Positions 8,202 to 17,932 of a stretch of DNA of 64,000 nucleotides are shown here, piece after piece. A program made the translations under genes and the position numbers. Under the pieces are notes generated by a model. It worked only from the letters and a program-made list of their open reading frames with translations. It made no database searches and had not been told where the DNA came from. Each line of letters begins with the position of its first letter. The first letter of the stretch is position 1. The DNA lies in contig NZ_RQUZ01000009.1 in NCBI RefSeq assembly GCF_003992065.1, forward strand, positions 62,001 through 126,000. Reading direction: 5' to 3'. The DNA is from Veillonella seminalis (lineage in GTDB: Bacteria > Bacillota > Negativicutes > Veillonellales > Veillonellaceae).

Positions 8202-9380
8202 TCAATCACCGCATAAGGCATCTTTGAATTTATCACCGATTTTTTCTAAAATGCTCTTACTCTCTTTTAACACAGATACATCTTCTTTGCCTTCTTTAGC
8301 AAATTGTACCAACAACTCACGTTGTTTTTGAGTTAATTTCTTAGGTGTCGTAACCGTTACACGAACATGTTGGTCACCGCGCTGACTCGGATTTCGTAAG
8401 TACGGAATCCCTTTGCCTTTTAAGCGGAAAATTGTACCGGTCTGTGTACCTTCAGGAATCTTAAGTTCTACTTTACCGTCTAAGGTATTAACCATGATTG
8501 TGGCGCCGATGGCTGCCTGAGCAAAGGAAATTTTAGCTTCGCTTACTACTTCATTGCCTTGACGTTCGAACTCGCGACTTGGTTTTACATAAATGTAAAC
8601 ATATAAATCGCCTTTAGGACCGCCTTTAATCCCCGGTTCACCTTCATTAGCTACGCGCAAACGGGAACCGCTGTCAACACCGGCCGGAATTTTTATTTCA
8701 ATCTTGCGACGAGCCACATTTTCACCACTGCCGTGACAAACTCTGCAAGTTTTTTCAATCTTTTTACCGGAACCGTGACAAACGGAACAAGTACGAGCAG
8801 AACGCATTTGACCGAACGGTGTATTTTGAACCACAGTTTCTTGACCACTACCATGACAACGCGGACAAGTTTCTACCTTGCTGCCCGGTTCACCGCCGGT
8901 ACCGTGACAATGAGTACATTCTTCGTGACGTTGCACTTCAATCGTCATTTTACGACCGAAAGCGGCATCTTCAAAGCTGATTTCCACATCATGACGAAGA
9001 TCGTCACCTTTTTGCGGACCGTTATTTTGTTGACCGCCACCGCCGAAGAACATGTCAAAAATATCTCCAAAGCCGCCGGCCTGGCCGCCAAACCCACCAA
9101 AACCGCCTTGACCGCCAAAGCCGCCGAAACCACCGGCCCCGGCGCCGCCACCTTGAGTGAAGGCGTCATGACCGTATTGGTCATACTGGGCTCGCTTGGT
9201 TTCATCAGACAATACTTCATAGGCTTCGTTTGCTTCTTTAAACTTTTCTTCCGCCTCTTTCGGATTGTCGCGGTTTACGTCAGGATGGTATTGGCGTGCT
9301 TTTTTTCTAAACGCTTTTTTTATTTCATCTTGAGAGGCATTTTTATCGACCCCTAAGACGTCATAATAATCCTTCGCCAT
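8202..9380 (-). CDS. dnaJ: Chaperone DnaJ (Hsp40)
   Basis: Co-chaperone that stimulates DnaK ATPase and delivers unfolded clients. The 392 residues show a J domain with HPD at residues 32-34, a glycine/phenylalanine-rich linker (about 75-120), four CxxCxGxG zinc-finger repeats ([32 protein letters not shown]) and a C-terminal substrate-binding domain. It lies 18 bp from dnaK and is probably read from the CIRCE-controlled promoter ahead of hrcA. An AAGAGG is 14 nt before the ATG, a longer spacing than its neighbours have. Confidence 0.97.
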   Translation of the reverse strand: MAKDYYDVLGVDKNASQDEIKKAFRKKARQYHPDVNRDNPKEAEEKFKEANEAYEVLSDETKRAQYDQYGHDAFTQGGGAGAGGFGGFGGQGGFGGFGGQAGGFGDIFDMFFGGGGQQNNGPQKGDDLRHDVEISFEDAAFGRKMTIEVQRHEECTHCHGTGGEPGSKVETCPRCHGSGQETVVQNTPFGQMRSARTCSVCHGSGKKIEKTCRVCHGSGENVARRKIEIKIPAGVDSGSRLRVANEGEPGIKGGPKGDLYVYIYVKPSREFERQGNEVVSEAKISFAQAAIGATIMVNTLDGKVELKIPEGTQTGTIFRLKGKGIPYLRNPSQRGDQHVRVTVTTPKKLTQKQRELLVQFAKEGKEDVSVLKESKSILEKIGDKFKDALCGD

Positions 9381-9398
9381 CAGTTAATTACCGTCCTC

Positions 9399-11252
9399 TT
9401 AGTCTTTTTTATCGTCTTTTACTTCTGTGTATTCAGCATCTACAACATCATCGTTCTGCTGTGCGCCGCCTTGAGCACCTTGAGCGCCCTGAGCATCACC
9501 GGCAGTCTGCTGAGCAGCTTGGGCCTGTTCATACATCTTAGTAGATAATTCGTATAAAGGTTTAGTCAATTCTTCGCTCTTAGCTTTGATGTCTTCTACA
9601 TTACCGGATTCAATAGCGGCTTTCAAAGCATCTTTAGCTTTAGTAACTTGTTCAAGAGTTGCAGCATCAGCTTTACCTTCAAAGTCTTTAACAGCTTTTT
9701 CAGCTTGGTATACTAAGGAATCAGCGTTGTTTTTAACTTCGATTTCTTCTTTTTTAGCTTTATCTTCAGCAGCATGTGCTTCAGCTTCTTTAACCATGCG
9801 GTCAATTTCGTCTTGTTTCAAACCGCCGGAAGATGTAATGGTAATAGCCTGTTCTTTACCGGTGCCCATATCTTTAGCTTTTACATTAACGATACCGTTA
9901 GCATCGATATTAAATGTAACTTCAATTTTAGGTACTCCACGTGGAGCTGCAGGAATACCGGTCAATTCAAAACGACCAAGTGTTTTATTGTCCGCAGCAA
10001 AATCACGTTCACCTTGTAATACGTGAATATCTACAGCCGGTTGATTATCGGCAGCTGTGGAGAATACCTGGCTCTTGGATGTAGGAATCGTAGTGTTACG
10101 ATCGATAATGCGTGTGAAAACACCGCCCAATGTTTCGATACCCAAGGACAATGGAGTTACGTCGAGAAGCAATACGTCTTTAACTTCACCAACGAGTACA
10201 CCGCCTTGAATAGCAGCACCAACGGCTACACATTCATCAGGGTTAACGTTTTTAGTTGGTTCTTTACCAAGAACGCGTTTGATAGCTTCTTGAACAGCCG
10301 GAATACGGGAAGAACCACCAACAAGTAAAATTTTATCAATTTCGCCTACGCTGAGACCGGAATCGGCCAAAGCTTTACGAGTAGGTTCGATAGTAGCTTC
10401 TACCAAGTCGTGAGTCAATTCTTCAAATTTTGCACGAGTCAAAGTTAAATCCAAATGTTTAGGGCCGGTAGCATCAGCTGTAATAAATGGTAAGTTAATG
10501 TTAGTACTCATAACACCGGATAATTCGATTTTAGCTTTTTCTGCCGCTTCTTTTAAACGCTGATCGGCCATTTTGTCTTGAGACAAATCAATGCCGGTAT
10601 CTTTTTTGAATTCTTCAATCATCCAATTCATGATACGTTGGTCGAAGTCATCGCCGCCCAAGTGGTTGTTACCGCTGGTAGCTTTTACTTCGAATACGCC
10701 GTCACCGAGTTCAAGGATAGATACGTCGAATGTACCGCCGCCAAGGTCAAATACGAGAACTTTGCCTTCTTCGTCTTTATCTACACCATAAGCCAAAGCT
10801 GCAGCTGTTGGTTCGTTAATGATACGAAGAACATCGAGACCTGCGATAGCGCCGGCATCTTTAGTAGCCTGACGTTGGCTGTCGGTGAAGTAAGCAGGTA
10901 CCGTAATAACTGCCTGAGTTACTGTTTCACCAAGGTATGCTTCTGCGTCAGCCTTCAATTTTTGAAGAACCATTGCAGAAATTTCCTGCGGTGTATATTC
11001 CTTATCGTCGATTTTTACTTTGTAGTCACTACCCATGTGACGTTTAATGGAAGAAATAGTACGTTCAGGATTGGAAACAGCCTGACGTTTTGCCAACTGA
11101 CCAACTAAACGTTCACCATTTTTTGCAAAACCTACAACGGAAGGAGTTAAACGAGAACCTTCCTGATTTGTAACAACGACAGGTTCGCCGCCTTCCATAA
11201 CAGCGACTACAGAGTTTGTTGTACCTAAGTCAATACCAATTACTTTTGCCAT
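9399..11252 (-). CDS. dnaK: Chaperone DnaK (Hsp70)
   Basis: ATP-dependent Hsp70 chaperone. The 617 residues begin [20 protein letters not shown], with the phosphate-1 loop at residues 6-12; later come [29 protein letters not shown] and [12 protein letters not shown] of the nucleotide-binding domain, then a substrate-binding domain and a lid ending in a Q/G/A-rich linker and the acidic [11 protein letters not shown] tail. AGGAGG stands before the ATG. There is no CIRCE directly upstream, so heat-shock control must come from the operator before hrcA or through readthrough. Confidence 0.98.
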   Translation of the reverse strand: MAKVIGIDLGTTNSVVAVMEGGEPVVVTNQEGSRLTPSVVGFAKNGERLVGQLAKRQAVSNPERTISSIKRHMGSDYKVKIDDKEYTPQEISAMVLQKLKADAEAYLGETVTQAVITVPAYFTDSQRQATKDAGAIAGLDVLRIINEPTAAALAYGVDKDEEGKVLVFDLGGGTFDVSILELGDGVFEVKATSGNNHLGGDDFDQRIMNWMIEEFKKDTGIDLSQDKMADQRLKEAAEKAKIELSGVMSTNINLPFITADATGPKHLDLTLTRAKFEELTHDLVEATIEPTRKALADSGLSVGEIDKILLVGGSSRIPAVQEAIKRVLGKEPTKNVNPDECVAVGAAIQGGVLVGEVKDVLLLDVTPLSLGIETLGGVFTRIIDRNTTIPTSKSQVFSTAADNQPAVDIHVLQGERDFAADNKTLGRFELTGIPAAPRGVPKIEVTFNIDANGIVNVKAKDMGTGKEQAITITSSGGLKQDEIDRMVKEAEAHAAEDKAKKEEIEVKNNADSLVYQAEKAVKDFEGKADAATLEQVTKAKDALKAAIESGNVEDIKAKSEELTKPLYELSTKMYEQAQAAQQTAGDAQGAQGAQGGAQQNDDVVDAEYTEVKDDKKD

Positions 11253-11359
11253 TTTAAATGACCTCCTATGTGTTCACATAAATTGCTATATATTGTCATG
11301 TTAATCTCAAATATAAGCTAACGGTTCAGATTTAATCTATTCCGTTTTACTTAGCGAAA

Positions 11360-11959
11360 TTAATCATTATGAACTACTTTAACCATAGCCGGACGTACCG
11401 TTTTACCATCTACGGTATAACCGGTTTGTAATACTTCGCATACTGTATCGTCATCATATTCATCAGACGGTACACGCATGATTGCTTGATGATAGTTCGG
11501 ATCGAACGGTTTCCCTACCGCATCGATTACAGCCAAGCCATGTTTACTGAGCATTGCCATAAGGTTCTGATGAATCATCACAAAACCGTCAAGGAATGCT
11601 TTTGTTTCAGCTGTTGTCGGAGCCTGTAAAGCCCGTTCGAAATTATCCAGCACGGAGAATAAATCTTTCATTACATCTGCTTTAACAAATCCGGCCAATT
11701 GATCTTTTTCCTGCAACGTGCGTCGCTTGAAATTATCAAAGTCGGCTTGCAAACGAACAAATCGTTTTTCTGCTTCCGCCAATGCTTCTTTAACGGCATC
11801 AGCTTCCGTCGTTACTGTTTCACCTGCAGCTTTCGCTTCAGTAGCTGCAACATCTTCTGCACTTTCTACAGTTACTTTAGGTTCGTCGGCAACGTTCATT
11901 TCATCAGTTACTGTTTCTTGCGTAAAGTCTTCAGCCTGTTTCATCTCGTCTGCTCCCAT
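11360..11959 (-). CDS. grpE: Nucleotide exchange factor GrpE
   Basis: GrpE releases ADP from DnaK. The 199-residue protein has an acidic, alanine-rich disordered N-terminus (about residues 1-65), a long helix (ADAVKEALAEAEKRFVRLQA) and the family signature FDNFKRRTLQEKD, then the beta domain with GKPFDPNYHQAI and GKTVRPAMVKV. I start at 11959 because GAGGTG lies 9 nt before this ATG; upstream in-frame codons overlap hrcA. It lies 16 bp after hrcA and is co-transcribed with it. Confidence 0.94.
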   Translation of the reverse strand: MGADEMKQAEDFTQETVTDEMNVADEPKVTVESAEDVAATEAKAAGETVTTEADAVKEALAEAEKRFVRLQADFDNFKRRTLQEKDQLAGFVKADVMKDLFSVLDNFERALQAPTTAETKAFLDGFVMIHQNLMAMLSKHGLAVIDAVGKPFDPNYHQAIMRVPSDEYDDDTVCEVLQTGYTVDGKTVRPAMVKVVHND

Positions 11960-11975
11960 CGTGAGTATCACCTCA

Positions 11976-13004
11976 TTACTTTCTGTTTTTATTTTCCGCC
12001 AATGCACGCATAAAATCTTGCATATACGATAAAATACCAATGATTCGGCTATACTCCATACGAGTAGGTCCTAATATAGCCAATGTACCGATTCGCTCAT
12101 CTTTATCACCAAAATCAGCCTGAATAACACTTAAATCTTTAAGCGGTTCCGCCTGATTTTCACTGCCGATGGTAATGCCGATACCGTTCTTCTTAGACGC
12201 AGCCAGTAACTGATTCAATTGATCCTGTTCTTCCAACATCGACAGAATCGGTTGTACTTTCTTTATGTCTTTGAATTCCGGTTGTTCCAAAAGTTCAGTC
12301 GTACCGACCGAATAGAACAGCTTACGTTTAGCAATGGCTCGATATAAAGTCTCAGCCAATATGAGTAATACCGCTCGCGGCCCTTCAATGAGCTGAACCG
12401 TAGCTTCCAAGTTCTGCATGGTCATACTCGATAGCCGTACATCCTTGAGGACATTGGTAAAGCGAATTGCCAATGAAGCTAAAACGTCATCACTGACAGC
12501 TTCTTTAAAATACATCGGCTCATTGTCCAATGCACCCTGATCGGTTACCACTACCATGATGGCCCGGTTCTCACCTATCGGTAGCACATGAATAAATTTT
12601 AAAACCGACGTATCATGCGCCGGCGCCAAAAATAAACTCATGTTATGACTGATTTGCGAAATCAGTTTGGCTACATTTAAGAAGAAATCTTCAAAGTTAG
12701 CCGGTTTTTCTTGCCATATTTTATTGATTTTTTCTGCATCTTCGCGCTCTGTGCCGTTCGAATGCAACATAGCGTCTACATAGAATCGGTAACCCTTAGC
12801 TGATGGAATACGACCTGCTGATGTATGCGGTTGTTCCAAGAAACCAAGTTCTTCCAAATCGGCCATTTCATTACGAACTGTGGCCGGGCTGACACCCAAA
12901 TTATAATTTTTAGCCAATGTTCTTGAACCGACCGGCTCGGCCGACTTTATGTAGTCTTGTATGATAGCGTGTAAGATGCGCTGTTTACGTTCATCCATGT
13001 TCAC
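11976..13004 (-). CDS. hrcA: Heat-inducible transcription repressor HrcA
   Basis: HrcA is the repressor that binds CIRCE and is kept active by GroEL. The 342-residue protein has an N-terminal winged helix (MDERKQRILHAIIQDYIKSAEPVGSRT, with the recognition region NLGVSPATVRNEMADLEELG) and a C-terminal GAF-like dimerisation region ending in a GPTRMEYSRIIGIL motif. It is the first gene of the hrcA-grpE-dnaK-dnaJ operon. The CIRCE operator ends 10 bp before its start codon, so the gene is autoregulated. Confidence 0.96.
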   Translation of the reverse strand: MNMDERKQRILHAIIQDYIKSAEPVGSRTLAKNYNLGVSPATVRNEMADLEELGFLEQPHTSAGRIPSAKGYRFYVDAMLHSNGTEREDAEKINKIWQEKPANFEDFFLNVAKLISQISHNMSLFLAPAHDTSVLKFIHVLPIGENRAIMVVVTDQGALDNEPMYFKEAVSDDVLASLAIRFTNVLKDVRLSSMTMQNLEATVQLIEGPRAVLLILAETLYRAIAKRKLFYSVGTTELLEQPEFKDIKKVQPILSMLEEQDQLNQLLAASKKNGIGITIGSENQAEPLKDLSVIQADFGDKDERIGTLAILGPTRMEYSRIIGILSYMQDFMRALAENKNRK

Positions 13005-13013
13005 ACCTCATTG

Positions 13014-13040
13014 TTAGCACTCATCAACATCGAGTGCTAA
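13014..13040 (-). promoter_or_regulatory. CIRCE operator for HrcA
   Basis: A perfect TTAGCACTC-N9-GAGTGCTAA inverted repeat, identical to the CIRCE consensus. It lies between the promoter and the hrcA start, where HrcA binding would block the whole chaperone operon. It is the only CIRCE found in the window. Confidence 0.96.
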
Positions 13041-13051
13041 TCACAGCTATA

Positions 13052-13079
13052 ATGTTATCATAAAACGTCAAAATGTCAA
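13052..13079 (-). promoter_or_regulatory. Probable hrcA operon promoter
   Basis: TTGACA (13079-13074), 16-bp spacer, TAACAT (13057-13052), placed so that the CIRCE starts about 12 bp after the -10 box. The -10 box is only a partial match, so the assignment rests mostly on the -35 and the operator position. Confidence 0.55.
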
Positions 13080-13130
13080 GCTTTTATTTCGTACAAATTT
13101 CGTATAACCTCGCCTATTTACTGATTAGTC

Positions 13131-13177
13131 AAAAAATCAAAGGGCCTTTAAAGATCTTTGACCTTTAAAAGCCCTTA
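13131..13177 (-). terminator. Intrinsic terminator after the OPT transporter gene
   Basis: On the minus strand AAGGGC-TTTTAAAGG pairs with CTTTAAAGGCCCTT around a short loop and is followed by TGATTTTTTGAC. It lies about 80 bp past the stop codon of the transporter gene and separates it from the heat-shock operon. Confidence 0.75.
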
Positions 13178-13256
13178 TGTAAAACATTTTAAATTAACTT
13201 ATAAATTACAAGTCATTTACATTAATGACTTACCACATAGTACATCGGCAACTAAA

Positions 13257-15188
13257 TTATTTAGCCACTCGTTTACGGGTTGCAATTTTATAAATCATTA
13301 CGCACAAAGCAAGATAAATAACGATACCGAGGTAAGTTGCTTCCGGAGTCTTTTCCCAAGCATCCAAGAACCAATCAACACCGGCAATTTTAAGCACGGC
13401 ACTGATTAAGGAGCCGATAGCACCGCCGGCTACGAAACCGGAGGCTACAGTACCGCCTTCAGCTACACGAGCTTCACTTTCAGCTTCGTCTTTGCTGCTG
13501 CGTTTAACTAAGTAAGAAATGAAACCGCCTACTAAAATCGGTATATTGATTTCCATCGGTAAGTAAGCACCAAGAGCGAATGCCAATGGCGGCACGCCAA
13601 TCATCCAAAGTAATACGGCAAAGATAGCACCGAGAATATATAATTCCCATTGAGCACTACCGCCGGTCATCAAAGGTTCAACGATAGCAGCCATAGCATT
13701 AGCCTGAGGAGCATTTAAAGCACCGTCACCTACGAAACCATATGCATTGTTAAGCAAAATCAAAACGCCAACGCATACGATGCTGGCGATGACAACACCA
13801 ACCAATTGCCACAATTGCATTTTTGCAGGCGTAGCACCGGTTAAATGTGCTACTTTCAATTCGGACATGAAGTTACCGGCTACACCGATAGTGGTTGCCA
13901 AGAAGGCTGCCATCATCAAGATAGCAATAATACCGGTTGTACCGCCCATACCAACTGCGGACAAAATAACGGCACTGATTAAAATCATGAAAATCGTCAT
14001 GCCGGATACCGGTTCATTACCGGTAAACGCGATGGAACTGATACCTACAACTGACAATAAGAACGATAAAATCAATACAATAAAGAAAGCTAAAACTGTT
14101 TGTAGGAATGTTTCAGCATAGAAAATGTGGAAGAAAATAGCAAATAAAATGGTTGTTAAAACGATACCTAAGCCCAATACGGAAGATGGTAAATCAAGCT
14201 GGGTACGCAATACAGTAACTGTAGTGGTTTTACCACGGCTGAACATATCAACAATAGCGCGTTTCATTATTTTGCTTACTACATTGGACATGGTCAACAA
14301 ACCGATAACACCGGCCATGGCAAGCATACCGATACCGATATGACGAACATAAGTCTTGAATACGTCACCGGTCGATGCATCGGCCAAGAGAATTTCTTTG
14401 CCCCCTACCATCATCATATGGTCGCCGCCGATGAAGTAAAATAACGGAACCATCACGAACCAGGCAAAGAAAGAACCGGCTGCAATAATAGAACCATAAC
14501 GAATACCGGTGAAATAACCTAAACCTAATAAAGCAATATCACTATCTAAAGATAAGTGCATTTTACTGTTCTGCTGGAAAACTTGACCCCAACGAAATGT
14601 AGTAGTGGAGAAAACTTCACGCCACCAACCGAGAGAGTTCAATACAAAATCATAACCTAAACCGAGTAAACCGCTAAGTGCCATGAGTTTTGCTTTACCG
14701 CCGTCATTACTGCTCAATACTTCGGCAGCGGCACGACCGCTTGGGAACGGATACGCATGGTGCATTTCTTCACAGAAATACTGACGGAAGAATACGCAAA
14801 GGAATACGCCCAATAAACCGCCTAATACGATAGGCACCATCATCTGAAAAACCGTTACGCTATGAATATCGAGAATAAAAAGAGCCGGTAAAATGAACAT
14901 TACCCCTGCAAGTACGTTAGTACCCGAGCTGGCAATCGCCTGAATGTGAACGGTTTCAGCGAAAGCATTCTTACGTTTGAAAAGAACCGCCATCCCCATA
15001 GCCAAAATAGATACCGGCGCAAAAGCGTCGACTGTCTGCCCGATCTTCAAGCATAAATAACCTACGGCCAAAGCAAATAATGCGGCAAAGAAGAGCCCCC
15101 AGAAAATAACATAACTGTTAATTTCCTCATAATTTTTGGTCGGATCCATAATCGGACGGACCTCATCGTGATGATTTTGTACTGCCAT
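13257..15188 (-). CDS. OPT family oligopeptide transporter
   Basis: A 643-residue polytopic membrane protein of the OPT superfamily, whose members import oligopeptides or metal-chelate compounds with protons. After a short cytoplasmic N-terminus it has roughly 14-16 hydrophobic segments. Recognisable family features are the VGYLCLKIGQTVDAFAPVSI first helix region, HAYPFPSGRAAAEVL (the conserved P-F-P-S-G motif) and VPPLAFALGAYLPMEINIP near the C-terminus. The substrate cannot be read from sequence. The gene has its own consensus promoter 220 bp upstream and a hairpin at the start of the leader. Confidence 0.9.
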   Translation of the reverse strand: MAVQNHHDEVRPIMDPTKNYEEINSYVIFWGLFFAALFALAVGYLCLKIGQTVDAFAPVSILAMGMAVLFKRKNAFAETVHIQAIASSGTNVLAGVMFILPALFILDIHSVTVFQMMVPIVLGGLLGVFLCVFFRQYFCEEMHHAYPFPSGRAAAEVLSSNDGGKAKLMALSGLLGLGYDFVLNSLGWWREVFSTTTFRWGQVFQQNSKMHLSLDSDIALLGLGYFTGIRYGSIIAAGSFFAWFVMVPLFYFIGGDHMMMVGGKEILLADASTGDVFKTYVRHIGIGMLAMAGVIGLLTMSNVVSKIMKRAIVDMFSRGKTTTVTVLRTQLDLPSSVLGLGIVLTTILFAIFFHIFYAETFLQTVLAFFIVLILSFLLSVVGISSIAFTGNEPVSGMTIFMILISAVILSAVGMGGTTGIIAILMMAAFLATTIGVAGNFMSELKVAHLTGATPAKMQLWQLVGVVIASIVCVGVLILLNNAYGFVGDGALNAPQANAMAAIVEPLMTGGSAQWELYILGAIFAVLLWMIGVPPLAFALGAYLPMEINIPILVGGFISYLVKRSSKDEAESEARVAEGGTVASGFVAGGAIGSLISAVLKIAGVDWFLDAWEKTPEATYLGIVIYLALCVMIYKIATRKRVAK

Positions 15189-15361
15189 GTCATCATCTCC
15201 TTAGATAAAAACACAATAACAAAGTGAAAAATTAAAGATAATTAAAAGCTTTACCTAAGGAAATTTCTTCGGATGCCTACAATCAACCAAGAATCCCACC
15301 TGCTCCGAACCGATTCTTATCTAGTCCACTACACAAAAACTTTTCTCTTTCACTATTACAC
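15189..15361 (-). other. Long untranslated leader of the OPT gene
   Basis: About 215 nt separate the predicted transcription start (near 15404) from the OPT start codon. On the minus strand AAGAATC and GATTCTT (about 15321 and 15291) can pair around a G-rich loop. No T-box, SAM, or other riboswitch consensus that I know is visible. A GGAG lies just before the ATG. Unusually long leader of unknown function. Confidence 0.4.
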
Positions 15362-15394
15362 AATCAAAGGGGCTCTCCACTACGTGGAAGCCCC
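15362..15394 (-). promoter_or_regulatory. Hairpin at the 5' end of the OPT transcript
   Basis: GGGGCT and AGCCCC (6 bp) plus CCAC/GTGG (4 bp) form a strong hairpin at 15369-15394. On the minus strand it begins about 10 nt after the predicted start site and is followed by TTTGATTG, a weak U-tract. On the plus strand it is followed by CTTTTT. It may be an attenuator, a 5' stabiliser, or the terminator of the trk genes. Confidence 0.6.
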
Positions 15395-15410
15395 CTTTTT
15401 CTCTACTTGA

Positions 15411-15439
15411 ATTATATGTTTAATGTTACTCTTTGTCAA
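15411..15439 (-). promoter_or_regulatory. Consensus sigma-A promoter of the OPT gene
   Basis: TTGACA (15439-15434), 17-bp spacer, TATAAT (15416-15411), a perfect consensus match directed toward the OPT transporter. The rest of 15440-15581 shows nothing I can name. Confidence 0.85.
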
Positions 15440-15581
15440 CGAGCAGTGCACATAGCATGCATAATCAGTATATAAGCCCTCAAAAAACGGCCCATTACTA
15501 ACTTAAGTCATATCTCATTAATTAAGATTTATTGAGAAAGCACATACGTCCCCTGCTATCGTTCACTTTTGATTGTAAATT

Positions 15582-16232
15582 TTATTGACTCAGTTTAGTT
15601 ATATCTTCATTACGCCCGATTACAATTAACATATCATCATCTTGCAGCGGATTATTCGGATTCGGCGGTGCAATGACATTTTTATCACGTTTCACCGCCA
15701 CAATATTTACATTATAATGTTTACGAATATCAAGTTCCACCAATGTATGACCTACCATAAATTGCGGTATTCCCATTTCCACCAAGCCGATATCTTGCGA
15801 CAATTGGAAATAATCAACAATATTTTCACGAGTCAGCATTTGAGCAACCCGTTCTGCCATATCCATTTCCGGGAAAATAATCAAATCGGCACCGACACGT
15901 TCCAATAACTTACTTTCCATCGTTGTGGACGCTTTTGCGACAATATAAGGAGTATGTAATTCTTTAAGGACCATGGCAGATAAAAGCTTAGCCTTTAGAT
16001 TATCGCCGATAGCAATTACTACCACATCAAGTTCCTGTAAATTTAACTGACGAATCGTATCTTCATCACTGAAGTCGCCCACAATACTATGCGTTAAATA
16101 CGGAGCCAGTTTTTGCACCAACGTTTCTTCAATATCAATGCCTACCACTTCATGACCTAAAGCCGCAACCTGTTTGGCCAATGTACCGCCAAAACGTCCT
16201 AAACCTATAATACCGATTGTTTTACGCTTCAT
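15582..16232 (-). CDS. ktrA: Potassium uptake regulatory subunit TrkA/KtrA
   Basis: A 216-residue cytoplasmic RCK protein that gates the adjacent K+ channel-like subunit. An N-terminal Rossmann nucleotide-binding domain (IGLGRFGGTLAKQVAALGHE, GxGxxG at about residues 10-15, acidic end of strand 2 at IDIE) is followed by a C-terminal RCK_C domain (about 140-216, MLIVIGRNEDI near the end). The single RCK unit and size fit KtrA better than the double-RCK TrkA of Escherichia. It lies 60 bp downstream of the membrane subunit gene, in one operon. Confidence 0.92.
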   Translation of the reverse strand: MKRKTIGIIGLGRFGGTLAKQVAALGHEVVGIDIEETLVQKLAPYLTHSIVGDFSDEDTIRQLNLQELDVVVIAIGDNLKAKLLSAMVLKELHTPYIVAKASTTMESKLLERVGADLIIFPEMDMAERVAQMLTRENIVDYFQLSQDIGLVEMGIPQFMVGHTLVELDIRKHYNVNIVAVKRDKNVIAPPNPNNPLQDDDMLIVIGRNEDITKLSQ

Positions 16233-16292
16233 TTATATTACCTCTGTTTTTTAATAACCGACTACACATGCCATCAACCATAACCTTTTCAG

Positions 16293-17666
16293 CTACAACA
16301 ATACATTGTCTTCCGGATAATAAGCCGTCGTCGTACTGCGGCGTTTTAAGAAGAAAGCCCCTATCAAGGTAAGCACTCCGATACGTCCCGTATACATCAC
16401 TATAATAAGTGTTAATTTACTGATTGTTGAAAGTTCCGGTGTAATCCCGATGGTAAGCCCCACCGTGGCAAACGCTGACGTAACTTCGAATAATAAATCT
16501 AAAAACGGGAATGTTTCAACACCGGCTAACACAAAGGTGCCCAATACCACCAATATAGCCGAAAAGAACACAATACCGCAAGCCTTATAGATAACACTTT
16601 GACTTAAACTTCGTTCAAAAATTTCAACTCGTCTTGTGTTTGTAAACAATGATCGAGACGTAGCCCAAAGTACCGCCATAGTGCTGATTTTGATACCTCC
16701 ACCGGTCGAATTTGGTCCGGCCCCGATAAACATGAGAACAACTGTAATAAAAACGGTTATAGGATGTAAGTCCGCATAATTTAAAGTCGATATTCCCGCT
16801 GTACGCGGCGTTATAGCTTGGAACAAAGCCCCCTGGAATTTAGTAGCCAATGGTAAACCTTGCAACGTTTGATTCCACTCCCAGCCTAAAATACTAAGCG
16901 TACCAAAAGTAACTAAAATAAGTTCACCCATGAGCATTACCTTGGTATGTAATGTTAAATGAGTAAAGCCCCGTTTACGATTATTCCAGATATCAAAGGA
17001 CGCCATATACCCAAAACCGCCAATAAGGATGAGCACGCAAGTTGTAAGAGTAAAGCCCCAGTCACCCACCATTTTATACGGTAAATTATTATCGAAGAAA
17101 ACAAAACCTGCATTACAGAACGTAGATACCGCCTGATAAAATCCGTAATAAACAGCACTGTAACCTAAGTACGGATATAGATCCAAAGTATAAGCTATGC
17201 CGCCCAAAAACTCAAAGCCAAAAGTAAGAATCGCAATCTGTTTAAGCACAGTCCGGACAGAAATATTGTCTTGACCAATATCTTCTTGTAACAACAATTT
17301 ATTCTCTAAGCCTACGCGGCGTCGTAACACAATGAAGATAAATGTAGTAAACGTCATCGTTCCCAAACCGCCGATTTGAATAAGTAATACCATCACTGTC
17401 TGCCCGAAAATGCTCCAATGTTGAAAAGTGTCTACGGTACTTAGTCCCGTTACAGACACACAGGAAACAGCCACAAAGAGTGCGTCTACAAAAGGCGTTC
17501 TGCTCCCGTCAAGCGTTGCCCAAGGCAGACTCAATAAAAATCCGCCAAACAGCATGAGTAAAGCAAAGCTTAATGCCAATAAGCGCTGCGGATTGGTCAT
17601 TAAGGAGTTTTTGAATTTTTCTTGCCACGTTAGCGGCCGATGTGTAAAATTCGGTCCTAATATCAT
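16293..17666 (-). CDS. ktrB: Potassium uptake membrane subunit TrkH/KtrB
   Basis: A 457-residue integral membrane protein of the Trk/Ktr/HKT family that forms the K+ conduction pathway. It contains four repeats of a TM-pore-TM motif, with selectivity-type segments such as SVTGLSTVD, STFCNAGF, TPRTAGIST and SAFATVGLTIG visible in order. The length matches KtrB. It is first in a two-gene operon with ktrA. The C-terminus (RRSTTTAYYPEDNVLL) is short and charged, as usual. Confidence 0.93.
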   Translation of the reverse strand: MILGPNFTHRPLTWQEKFKNSLMTNPQRLLALSFALLMLFGGFLLSLPWATLDGSRTPFVDALFVAVSCVSVTGLSTVDTFQHWSIFGQTVMVLLIQIGGLGTMTFTTFIFIVLRRRVGLENKLLLQEDIGQDNISVRTVLKQIAILTFGFEFLGGIAYTLDLYPYLGYSAVYYGFYQAVSTFCNAGFVFFDNNLPYKMVGDWGFTLTTCVLILIGGFGYMASFDIWNNRKRGFTHLTLHTKVMLMGELILVTFGTLSILGWEWNQTLQGLPLATKFQGALFQAITPRTAGISTLNYADLHPITVFITVVLMFIGAGPNSTGGGIKISTMAVLWATSRSLFTNTRRVEIFERSLSQSVIYKACGIVFFSAILVVLGTFVLAGVETFPFLDLLFEVTSAFATVGLTIGITPELSTISKLTLIIVMYTGRIGVLTLIGAFFLKRRSTTTAYYPEDNVLL

Positions 17667-17852
17667 AATTTCCTCGAATCGCCGTTTTTAATAATAGTAA
17701 AATACTGAAGCCTGTAACCATTTTAATATTATAACTGTTTACATGTTAACCTTTTAACCGTTTAACCGGTTCTATTGCCGGCTTTATACTTTAAAAACTT
17801 CCATAGCTCTTCCGCTATTTTTCATATTCATATTATACATCAATCAGGGAAT

Positions 17853-17905
17853 AAAAAGAAAAACTCTTTTAAGATGACCGATAAAATCAATTCTTAAAAG
17901 AGTTT
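17853..17905 (-). terminator. Intrinsic terminator after the siroheme reductase-like gene
   Basis: A 14-bp stem AAACTCTTTTAAGA (17861-17874) and TCTTAAAAGAGTTT (17892-17905), followed on the minus strand by TTCTTTTTA. Confidence 0.85.
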
Positions 17906-17932
17906 AATTGCATTCAAGGTGATAGTATTTAA

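Noticed and set aside
8733-9356. 207-codon frame on the plus strand opposite dnaJ
   Set aside because: It is antisense to the glycine- and zinc-finger-coding part of dnaJ, composition follows the complement of dnaJ codons, and no domain is recognisable.
15189-15410. Possible T-box or other known riboswitch in the OPT leader
   Set aside because: No T-box sequence (GGGUGGNACCGCG type), no SAM, lysine or glycine consensus could be found; listed only as a leader of unknown function.
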